Source of the DNA: CAVQDV01 sp963711375
GTDB lineage: Bacteria; Pseudomonadota; Gammaproteobacteria; Coxiellales; Coxiellaceae
Direction: 5' to 3'
Length of the DNA stretch: 64,000 bases
NCBI GenBank assembly: GCA_963711375.1
Contig: CAVQDV010000005.1
Span: 496,001-560,000 of the forward strand
A program made the translations under genes and the position numbers. Shown here piece by piece: positions 57,049 to 64,000 of this stretch; positions within the stretch are counted from its first letter, which is position 1; every line of letters begins with the position of its first letter. The notes under the pieces are model-generated. The model had not been told where the DNA came from. It did no database searches and was given only the letters and a program-made list of their open reading frames with translations.

Positions 57049-58399
57049 GAAGTACTCCCACAAAGAATCTGCGGTTCTCGAGTTCAAACTGGATGTTCCC
57101 AGTAAAAAGCACGTTTTGCTAAAGACTGTAGTCGGGTTTGCCAATACCTATGGTGGAGAAATCGTTATTGGCGTTGATAATAATGCTGAAATTATAGGAG
57201 TACCTGAAAGCAAAGTTGATGCGATCATGGATGACCTGACTCGATCTATTTATGATGCCATTGCTCCCAGCCTTTTCCCTTCAATATACACAAAAAGATA
57301 TGGCGAAAAATTGGTGATCATTGTTGATATTGCTGAAGGATCACAAAAACCCTACCATCTGGGTGGAAAAAGAATTCATGAAGGCACCTATGTCCGTTTG
57401 GGCTCCCACACGGTTTTGGCAACGCAGGATATTATCCATCAATTACAATGGCAAAAATCGCATAAATTTTTGGACGAAATGCCGGTTCATGAGGCCAGCA
57501 TAAAAGATATTGATATTCCCGCTTTTGAAAATTTTCTGAAGGAGCGGAAACAGAAAAACTCCTCTGTTGATACCCGGGAAATGCTTTATCATTATCACAT
57601 TCTCACTAAAGACCGGGCTAAAGTGTACCCTACTGTTGGTGGAATTTTATTATTTGGCAAAAAACCCCAACAGTTTTTTCCTGAAGCCTTTGTAATATGT
57701 ACTCATTTTGCGGGCACTTCAGGCCGTGATGCGATCGCCACCCGAGATAGCGACAGCCATTTATTTCAGCAATACAAGGACGTTACGGCTTTCATCATCA
57801 GCCGTCTAAACACCTCTTTTAAAATTGAAGGTGCTGGCAGGCGTATCGAGCAATTAGAAATTCCTCCAGAGGCCATTCGAGAAGTGGTCATTAATGCTCT
57901 CGTTCATCGAAATTATCAAATTAATGGGCCTTCAAAAATATCTGTGTATGATGATCGTGTCGAAATTTTCAGCCCCGGAAACTTTCCTGGCCCTATTATG
58001 GCAGACAAAGTGAATATTGGTGTCACCTATATTCGAAATAGCATTATTACACGCGTATTTAGAGATACCGGCATCATTGAAAAATTGGGCTCAGGATTTA
58101 TTACCCTTTTTGAAACCTACTCAAAAAGAGGTTTGCCTAAACCAGTTGTTTCTGAGGGTATCGGTTTTGTAAAATGCATTTTACCAAGACCTATTCAAGG
58201 AATGAAATCAAAAATAGAAAGCGAAGGGGATAGAGTATTGCAGTTATTTCTTAAAGCCGATGAAATTAAACCACAAGACGTAATGGCATTTATGTCCATT
58301 TCAAGAGCAAGCACTAGCCGTTTATTATCTAAATTAGTCGAAGAAGGTATTTTAGAAAAAATTGGAAAGGGCCCAAGCACTCGCTATCGAAAATTATAG
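57047..58399 (+). CDS. AlbA_2/Schlafen-type ATP-binding regulator
   Basis: 450 aa. N-terminal AlbA_2 domain (ESAVLEFKLDVPSKKHVLL, then FANTYGGEIVIGVDNNAEII), a central HATPase-like domain with PPEAIREVVINALVHRNY and VEIFSPGNFPGP, and a C-terminal winged helix (FMSISRASTSRLLSKLVEEG). This is the layout of the widespread putative transcription regulators annotated as ATP-binding or RecG-related. Its own DNA-binding domain plus the inverted repeat at its start suggest self-control. Single gene; target unknown. Confidence 0.9.
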   Translation: MKYSHKESAVLEFKLDVPSKKHVLLKTVVGFANTYGGEIVIGVDNNAEIIGVPESKVDAIMDDLTRSIYDAIAPSLFPSIYTKRYGEKLVIIVDIAEGSQKPYHLGGKRIHEGTYVRLGSHTVLATQDIIHQLQWQKSHKFLDEMPVHEASIKDIDIPAFENFLKERKQKNSSVDTREMLYHYHILTKDRAKVYPTVGGILLFGKKPQQFFPEAFVICTHFAGTSGRDAIATRDSDSHLFQQYKDVTAFIISRLNTSFKIEGAGRRIEQLEIPPEAIREVVINALVHRNYQINGPSKISVYDDRVEIFSPGNFPGPIMADKVNIGVTYIRNSIITRVFRDTGIIEKLGSGFITLFETYSKRGLPKPVVSEGIGFVKCILPRPIQGMKSKIESEGDRVLQLFLKADEIKPQDVMAFMSISRASTSRLLSKLVEEGILEKIGKGPSTRYRKL

Positions 58400-58435
58400 T
58401 AAGGCGTTATCATACCCGCTCCACTAACCACTCGT

Positions 58436-59094
58436 TCATGGTTCGCTGCTCACTTCTGTGTAATTCCATTCTGCTGAGAGAAGGTTATAACATATTTCAT
58501 TTAGATCGTTTGCGCTTTGAGCTTTTTCTTTGGAAAAAAATTGCAGTAAACTTTCTGAGAAAGCTTGGCTTACTTCTCGATTTGGGAAACCTAAACGAAA
58601 AGTGCTGAGAAGCGGCTCGAATTCTTTAATGGTTAAATATCCGGTTTGATACAGCAAAGGTAGCAGTGGGATGTCATCAATTTCAAAAGTGCTAAACGTG
58701 CTGCTGTCTACTTGCAGTCGCTCGATATCCATTAAATTAAATTCCCTTTGCTGAAAATTGATAGCCATTATACCATTCTGTTATTTTTGCGTAGCAATCC
58801 GAGATTGTTAAGCGACTTTTTTCTCTCCACTAAGTTGAGTGATGAGCGAATCCAAAACCGTCAATCACTTTTATCGATCCAAAGCCCCTTAAAAAGCTCT
58901 CGCTTTCCTAAAAAAAGGGCCTCAAAAGTAGAAATGAGCAAGGACTTTCCAAAACGACGCGGCCGCGACAAAAAATAGGGCTTCCCTTGAGTAAGGATTT
59001 TATAAATGAGCTGGGTTTTATCCACATAGGTATATCCTCCAGTGATGAGCTCACCAAAATCTTGGATTCCTAGCGGTAATTTAGCAAGTGACAC
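58436..59094 (-). pseudogene. Broken AAA-ATPase-like gene (PF09820 type)
   Basis: The N-terminal piece (58861-59094, 77 codons) has the family start LPLGIQDFGELITGGYTYVD and Walker A RPRRFGKS; the frame then stops after GLWIDKSD. A second piece (58436-58768, 110 codons) holds the middle region (LLYQTGYLTIKEFEPL, RLGFPNREVSQAF). The central ATPase part and the C-terminal nuclease domain are missing. Internal deletion plus frameshift. Confidence 0.8.
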
Positions 59095-59188
59095 GGTTCA
59101 CCTCGGCACTAATTGTCTGCTTTGAAGTATATCAACGATAGTTAGCGAAGTCGACGCGGCTTCGGCACACAGCAATTGCTCAGGATTT

Positions 59189-60637
59189 TTATACTAACAA
59201 TGATGAGTTGCTGAGGCTTTTGCAACGGATTACTAAAATTAAAAATAGTAAGCTGCAGAGCCATGCAAACCAGTCTCCATATTGACTATAAATCGTTTTA
59301 CCAGAGCCTATAGGAACTTCTGAGACTAAAAATGTTGGGCTTTTTGGAGAAGCCCTTTGCCGCGCTAGCACTCGCCCATAAGCGTCGGACACTGTTAATA
59401 AACCCCTCTGCGCAACGCGTACCACTGCATAGCCGCCCTCCACTCCACGCATAATAGCCGGCTTCGCATGTAGCCAGTCGTCAATAACAAAATCCAGGGC
59501 CGGCACCAGCATCAGCCCCACACCTTCTCGGGCGTATTGTTGCGAAGGAAAAATAAAATCCATGTCTTTGCAAATTGCCAGAGCGGCCAAACCGAATTTC
59601 AGAGGAATTGCCTCTGTTTTTTTTCCAAGAATATAGCCAGATTCTAGCCCAGGCAACATATGCTGCTTATGATATTCCGACATAAAATTACCGTTTTTTT
59701 CAATCCATAAGGCGGTATTATATTTTCCTTCTAATTTTAATTGATTAATCCCCAGCACAAGTGCAAGCTGATTATTGTCTGCGGCTTTTTGAAATAACGC
59801 TAAAATAGCCTTTTCATCTTTTGGTGTTGTTGTTAGGATTTTTTCAGGCATGAGCACTAGACTGGCATTTTCTATTTTCAATTTCGGCAATTCTTTAATA
59901 AAACTTTCGGCAATTTTTTTGGCTCTTTCTGGGTCTTTTGAGAAAATATCTGAAATGGTTTCTGGAACGGTTAGCAAGCCAATGGGTCTTGTATTATGAT
60001 TTGGAATACTCGCTAATCGAATGAAACCAAAAATCAATACTAGAGAAAATATACTCAGTGGAATAATAAAGCTCAATATAAAATGGAATAATGAAAACGA
60101 GGAGTTTTTGCGATCTGAACCTAAATACCAGGCCACGATAATAGTGGAGGGGAAGAGAGATAACAAAAAACTTATCCCCCATAGGCCTGTGATAGAGGCT
60201 ATTTGGATGATGGGCAAAATACTTGTCTGAGAATACGCCAAGCTATCCAAGGTTCCAGCCGATGAAAAAAAAGCATTCACAAATTCATAAGTCACCCAAG
60301 CTGTCGGAAAAACAAAAATACAATACCAGGCCCTTCTGCGCTTAATCATCTGGCAGGATAAAAAAATAATGATCGCAAAAAAAATTGAACCTAGGATTTG
60401 GCTCGGGATTAAGAGGCTTATCGGCAAATGGGTCTGTAAATAATAATACTCATTCGAGCTACCTAAAAAATAGGCTAAAAAGGCTGAAATTAAGATTAAA
60501 CCGGACCGCGTTTCGGATAATCCCAGCCACAAAATTGGCAATGGCGCTATCCAAGCCAGCGGCCAAATTTCATTAAAACCCGTTCCCCAAAAATAACAAG
60601 CAGCCGATACTAAAATTGCGATGATGTGGTTTCTCAT
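59189..60637 (-). CDS. Lnt-like membrane nitrilase (apolipoprotein N-acyltransferase family)
   Basis: 482 aa from the ATG at 60637 (GGGAG upstream). Six or more N-terminal membrane segments, then a periplasmic carbon-nitrogen hydrolase domain with the Glu-Lys-Cys triad: Glu in MPEKIL, Lys in YHKQHMLPGLESGY, Cys in AICKDMDF, and a last membrane helix (FAWLCSLLFLILVI). This is the layout of Lnt, which adds the third acyl chain to lipoproteins. Sequence is divergent from housekeeping Lnt, so it may be a second, specialised member. Confidence 0.82.
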   Translation of the reverse strand: MRNHIIAILVSAACYFWGTGFNEIWPLAWIAPLPILWLGLSETRSGLILISAFLAYFLGSSNEYYYLQTHLPISLLIPSQILGSIFFAIIIFLSCQMIKRRRAWYCIFVFPTAWVTYEFVNAFFSSAGTLDSLAYSQTSILPIIQIASITGLWGISFLLSLFPSTIIVAWYLGSDRKNSSFSLFHFILSFIIPLSIFSLVLIFGFIRLASIPNHNTRPIGLLTVPETISDIFSKDPERAKKIAESFIKELPKLKIENASLVLMPEKILTTTPKDEKAILALFQKAADNNQLALVLGINQLKLEGKYNTALWIEKNGNFMSEYHKQHMLPGLESGYILGKKTEAIPLKFGLAALAICKDMDFIFPSQQYAREGVGLMLVPALDFVIDDWLHAKPAIMRGVEGGYAVVRVAQRGLLTVSDAYGRVLARQRASPKSPTFLVSEVPIGSGKTIYSQYGDWFAWLCSLLFLILVIRCKSLSNSSLLV

Positions 60638-60696
60638 TTGAACTCCCATTAATCCAATTTTAAGCATAGTTTTTTACACTAGGGAATATACGTAAC

Positions 60697-61386
60697 TTAG
60701 ATCTCGGGGATATCATTGGTGTTAACGATTGATTTTATACATTGAATATTATCGAAGGCCGCCCGATTCATTTTCGACGTGACAGGATAGACCTCCATAT
60801 GGGCGTAAGCTGCTGCCACTTGAGCCATATTTTTTATAATTGATATATCTTGAAAATCCGGATTCAGCCATGAATCAAAATCCTTTGGTAATATAATCGC
60901 TGGCATTCGATTATGAACTTTGGATACTAGCTTATTCGCAGGCTCGGTGATGATGCAACAACTTTCAACGGTTTTATTTTCAAAAATCCACCGATCCCAA
61001 ATGCCCGCTAGCGCAATTGGCTGATGATGCTTCATGTGAAAATAATAGGGCTGCTTCGGTTTAGTCCTCGCATCCCACTCATAAAAACCATCCGCAATAA
61101 TTAAGCAGCGATGGCGTTTAAAGGGTACGCGAAAAGATGGCTTAGTATCTACTGTCTCAAGCTTTGCATTATTTAATACCGTAAGCTTTTGCCCTTCTTT
61201 ATACCATGAAGGTATCAATCCCCATCGCATTGGCAAAATAAAGCGCTCATTTTCGAGTGCTATTAAAACTGCAACCGTAGCCGTGGGTGCAATATTGTAT
61301 GACTTTCCATAGTCATACTTAAGCGATGCTGAAAAATACCTGGAAATGTCGCCTGGTGATGAGAACAATGTATATCTGCCGCACAT
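60697..61386 (-). CDS. SOS response-associated protein (SRAP/HMCES family)
   Basis: 229 aa from the ATG at 61386, giving MCGRYTLF with the catalytic Cys2 exposed after Met removal; seven upstream in-frame codons would block it. Conserved Asn in LNNAKLE, Glu in FYEWD and His in HNRMPAII are all present. In the family it forms a DNA-protein cross-link with abasic sites in single-stranded DNA. It is not in an operon with a known repair gene; the next genes encode secreted proteins. Confidence 0.93.
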   Translation of the reverse strand: MCGRYTLFSSPGDISRYFSASLKYDYGKSYNIAPTATVAVLIALENERFILPMRWGLIPSWYKEGQKLTVLNNAKLETVDTKPSFRVPFKRHRCLIIADGFYEWDARTKPKQPYYFHMKHHQPIALAGIWDRWIFENKTVESCCIITEPANKLVSKVHNRMPAIILPKDFDSWLNPDFQDISIIKNMAQVAAAYAHMEVYPVTSKMNRAAFDNIQCIKSIVNTNDIPEI

Positions 61387-61487
61387 AGCACATAGAACAT
61401 CCTTCATTGACTATTGTAATTATAGACAATAAGTCAGCACTCAGCTGTATTACAATCGATACCAGCCTAACAATATGATATCCCGAT

Positions 61488-62003
61488 TTATTTTATGATA
61501 ACATCATTAGCCACACAGCTCGTAATAGCAAAATCCCCTGTAGAATCCAGATTCATAAAAATCAGCTGAGAGGGGGTATCGCCTGGATCAGCAAACGGAT
61601 AAACATAAGTGAAAGTAATGGTGCCAGATTTATTGTAGATATTTAATGGGATTGGATTATTATAATCATCATTTCCAATGTCATTACCATCGAGATATAT
61701 TTTAGGTATGTGTATCTTATCATTAACGTATGATCCATATTCAGTCGCCACTCTAAGCGCAATGGGAAACTGGCCTTGATTCGTCTCCGTTGCTTGGTAA
61801 TTACAAGTCACGTCCCAAATTAAACTTTCATGAGTAAGTTGCGTTAAATCTACCGTTTTTGTGGTGCTTGTTCCCGGTTGTGTGGGGTGAGGAATCATCA
61901 ATGGCAATCCGCTGATAATGACAGGTGGTATTGCCTTTGGGCTTGCGTATGTCACACCATATGCCGAAAGCATAAGACAGGCTGTTAATATTTTATTTCG
62001 CAT
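61488..62003 (-). CDS. Secreted protein, tandem paralogue 4
   Basis: 171 aa. Signal peptide about residues 1-20 (MRNKILTACLMLSAYGVTYA). Family landmarks: ISGLPLMIPHPTQPG, WDVTCNYQATETNQGQFPI, and ITSC near the end. The two conserved cysteines probably form a disulfide. Last gene of the four-gene array, 39 bp after the previous one. Function unknown; periplasmic or extracellular. Confidence 0.82.
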   Translation of the reverse strand: MRNKILTACLMLSAYGVTYASPKAIPPVIISGLPLMIPHPTQPGTSTTKTVDLTQLTHESLIWDVTCNYQATETNQGQFPIALRVATEYGSYVNDKIHIPKIYLDGNDIGNDDYNNPIPLNIYNKSGTITFTYVYPFADPGDTPSQLIFMNLDSTGDFAITSCVANDVIIK

Positions 62004-62042
62004 TTAAGAATCTCCGATGTCGAATTTTAATTTTAAATAACT

Positions 62043-62540
62043 TTAATTAGGGTTGTATACGGCGGTGCAACTGGTAAGGGTTACATTTCCAGTGCCATCG
62101 ATGTTCCTAAAACTTAAAAATGGAGGCTGATCAGATTGATAAACAAAAATATTGGTAAATTCAATCACCCCTGATTTTTGGTTTAATACAGCAGTGAGTG
62201 GAAAAAATAATTCCCCAAAATTTTTCCCATCAACAATAATTTCCGGAGTATAATTACCATAAAAATATCCATATAATTGCATTATCACTGGTAATTTACC
62301 ACCCTCGGTCTCATCAATTTGATAATGACAGCTAATATCCCAAGGAGCATCCAACGCTGTTAGTTGATCGAGTGATACTGACTTTATATTCGACATTCCA
62401 GGTTGTGTGGGATGCGCTATGGTCAGGGGTAAACCATTAATTTGCACAGGGGCTGGTGCTGGGGCTGCTTCTGCGTTTTCTACGCAAAAAACAGATGCAA
62501 ATAACAAGGCGATAGGGTAAAACAAATTAATTTTTTTCAT
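62043..62540 (-). CDS. Secreted protein, tandem paralogue 3
   Basis: 165 aa with signal peptide (FYPIALLFASVFCVENAEA) and GGAG ribosome site. Same landmarks as its neighbours: INGLPLTIAHPTQPG, WDISCHYQIDETEGGKLPV, IIVDGKNFG, and TLTSCTA. The most divergent in the middle (LYGYFYGNYTPE). Family unrecognised. Confidence 0.82.
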   Translation of the reverse strand: MKKINLFYPIALLFASVFCVENAEAAPAPAPVQINGLPLTIAHPTQPGMSNIKSVSLDQLTALDAPWDISCHYQIDETEGGKLPVIMQLYGYFYGNYTPEIIVDGKNFGELFFPLTAVLNQKSGVIEFTNIFVYQSDQPPFLSFRNIDGTGNVTLTSCTAVYNPN

Positions 62541-62561
62541 TATTATTCTCCAGTGGATTTA

Positions 62562-63056
62562 TTAAAGAGTATACAGTGCTTGGCAACTTGTAATAGTAAA
62601 ATTTCCCGTAGGATCAATATTAGTCAGCATAAGTTGAGGAGTGTCAAATTGATAAACCGAAACATTAGTAAACGTAATGGTTCCCGAACTTTGACTCAAG
62701 GTTGTTTGAGTTGGGATATTCACTCCAGCGTGACCAATATCCTTTCCATCTACATAAACTTCTGGCGAATAATTTGCCCAAAATTCTTCCTGAACCAATA
62801 TAGAGATTGGAAATTTACCATTTCCAGTTTCTACTGCTTGATAATTACAGGTTACCTTCCATGCAGAAGGGAAATTTCCAATTTGAGATAAGTTAATTAA
62901 TTTTGTCATACCTTGGCCAGGTTGAATAGCATGTTCAAATGTCAAAGGCAAACCCACGATATTAACAGGCGGCACGGCTTTAGATTTTGCTGAAGCCGAC
63001 ACTACCAATCCAAGTGTCAAAAGAATTAAACTGAGTGATTTTATTTTTAAGTTCAT
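62562..63056 (-). CDS. Secreted protein, tandem paralogue 2
   Basis: 164 aa from the ATG at 63056. Signal peptide (LSLILLTLGLVVSASA). Landmarks IVGLPLTFEHAIQPGQG, WKVTCNYQAVETGNGKFPI, VYVDGKDIG and FTITSCQALY. Very close to paralogue 1 (LVQEEFWANYSPEV against ILREFWADYDTQM). Family unrecognised. Confidence 0.82.
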   Translation of the reverse strand: MNLKIKSLSLILLTLGLVVSASAKSKAVPPVNIVGLPLTFEHAIQPGQGMTKLINLSQIGNFPSAWKVTCNYQAVETGNGKFPISILVQEEFWANYSPEVYVDGKDIGHAGVNIPTQTTLSQSSGTITFTNVSVYQFDTPQLMLTNIDPTGNFTITSCQALYTL

Positions 63057-63069
63057 TGTTATTTCCAAT

Positions 63070-63594
63070 TTAGTGAATTAAATTTAAATTATGGAGAAAA
63101 GTTGCTGAACAACTGGTAATAGTAAAATTACCGGTTCCATCAACATTAGTCAGCACAATTTCAGGCGTTAAATTATTGGCTTCTTTAAATTTATAAACGT
63201 CAACATTCGTAAACAAAATGGTTCCTACTTTTTTCCCAAGGGTTGTTTGTGTTGGGGTCAACAAAGGAGGGCCCATATTTTGTCCGTCTACATACATTTG
63301 AGTATCATAATCCGCCCAAAATTCTCGCAAAATTAATATTGAAATTGGAAGTGCTCCATTGCCAGTTTCACTTGCTTCATAATTACAATTCACATTCCAT
63401 AACGAATCAGAACTTCCAAGTGGAGTTAAGTCAATCGATTTTGTGGTTCCTTCACCAGGGACGGTAGGGTGATTCAATACCATAGGAATGCCACTGAAAA
63501 GTACTGGCATCACTGGGGCAGAATTTGCTGGGGTTGCAACTAATAATCCAATTGCCATCAAAATTAGGGCAAGTGACTTTAATTTTAAGCTCAT
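63070..63594 (-). CDS. Secreted protein, tandem paralogue 1 (first of the array)
   Basis: 174 aa from the ATG at 63594, with GGAG upstream (a TTG four codons earlier is unlikely). Signal peptide (LALILMAIGLLVATPANS). Landmarks FSGIPMVLNHPTVPGEG, WNVNCNYEASETGNGALPI, MYVDGQNMG and FTITSCSATF. First gene of the array; the 250-bp upstream gap to the divergent MarR-like gene should contain promoters for both. Family unrecognised. Confidence 0.82.
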   Translation of the reverse strand: MSLKLKSLALILMAIGLLVATPANSAPVMPVLFSGIPMVLNHPTVPGEGTTKSIDLTPLGSSDSLWNVNCNYEASETGNGALPISILILREFWADYDTQMYVDGQNMGPPLLTPTQTTLGKKVGTILFTNVDVYKFKEANNLTPEIVLTNVDGTGNFTITSCSATFLHNLNLIH

Positions 63595-63858
63595 TTCAAT
63601 CTCCAATTCAATAAAATCAATATTTATAAATTTATATCTAAATAATCCACGTTAGGCTGGATGTAGCAAAAGATATTTAAGACCGAAACTGTACCATGCC
63701 TATATTAAGGAAATCTTAAATTTGATAAATTTTTTTGCGATAAATTGAGCAACATTAAGGGGACCTTAAGGTAGGAAGAGACAGCTCACTCGCCAATTAG
63801 TTGCATAATACACTTATTAGTTGTACCATGCATCTTTCAGTTGAGAGGAGTAGTTTTT

Positions 63859-64000
63859 ATGCAGACAGAGCATTTTATCCATAGCGTAAGATCCAGCGCG
63901 CGAGAGATGGCGAGAGAATTTGGGTTTCTTAACAATAGATTTTCATCCTTTGGCTCAACTTCACAGTGCCATGCCTTAGTTGAATTAGATGCACAAGGAG
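63859..64000 (+). CDS. MarR-like regulator, N-terminal fragment (runs off the window)
   Basis: 47 codons from the ATG at 63859 (GAGAGGAG upstream) to the window edge: MQTEHFIHSVRSSAREMARE, then FGFLNNRFSSFGSTSQCHAL. This resembles the start of MarR-type regulators, in particular those fused to a GNAT acetyltransferase, where SSxREMxRELGFL and a later xHALxEL occur. Divergent from the secreted-protein array and could regulate it. Confidence 0.55.
   Translation, partial: MQTEHFIHSVRSSAREMAREFGFLNNRFSSFGSTSQCHALVELDAQG

Overview
The window comes from an AT-rich gammaproteobacterium, most likely of the order Legionellales (Coxiella/Legionella side). Four things point there. The 23S rRNA gene has a group I intron after U1917 (E. 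coli numbering), the site of Coxiella intron Cbu.L1917. PmrA-like direct-repeat boxes precede two loci of very large coiled-coil proteins. Eukaryote-like Ser/Thr kinases sit beside them. The housekeeping genes (tyrS, mepM-anmK, nadB, dinB) are of gammaproteobacterial type. No phage, transposase or CRISPR array was seen. The species is inferred, not read.

Layout. 1-10753 (minus): a complete Pel exopolysaccharide operon in permuted order pelC-D-E-F-G-A-B, with PelB split in two; a divergent UDP-sugar epimerase (PelX-like) starts at 10866. 11820-15930: a toxin-antitoxin and stress region with a solitary hipB, a hipBA pair, a small secreted protein and a class II fic gene. A palindromic TATCGGCAT array is shared by the hipBA and fic upstream regions. 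14677-14765 is a broken 5S copy. 16019-21813 (minus): an rRNA operon 16S-tRNAIle-tRNAAla-23S-5S whose 23S gene is split by two related group I introns with only 14 nt of exon between them. 22021-26171: a hairpin element, tyrS, then mepM-anmK. 26419-30610 (minus): an ATPase pseudogene and the LuxR / GGDEF-EAL / DUF1460-like operon. 31036-37265 (plus): a 1323-aa protein and a 726-aa membrane protein behind a PmrA-like box. 37270-45086 (minus): an ATPase, two small proteins, an esterase, a beta-lactamase-fold protein, nadB and dinB. 45341-56792: a kinase (minus) divergent from a second PmrA-box-preceded operon of two giant proteins and another kinase. 57047-64000: an AlbA/Schlafen-type regulator, a pseudogene, an Lnt-like protein, an SRAP protein, four tandem paralogous secreted proteins and the start of a MarR-like gene.

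How they may work together. The GGDEF-EAL protein (degenerate cyclase motif, EAL present) could lower c-di-GMP, which PelD should sense through its RGLD motif to control Pel synthesis. The giant coiled-coil proteins, membrane protein and kinases look like candidate secreted effectors under PmrA-type control; secretion is inference only. A dispersed GC-rich palindrome (CTCTCCCGCAAGGGGAGAG core) lies between many genes and has entered coding sequence at least three times: the tyrS 3' end, the beta-lactamase-like gene 3' end, and the DUF1460-like gene at two places.
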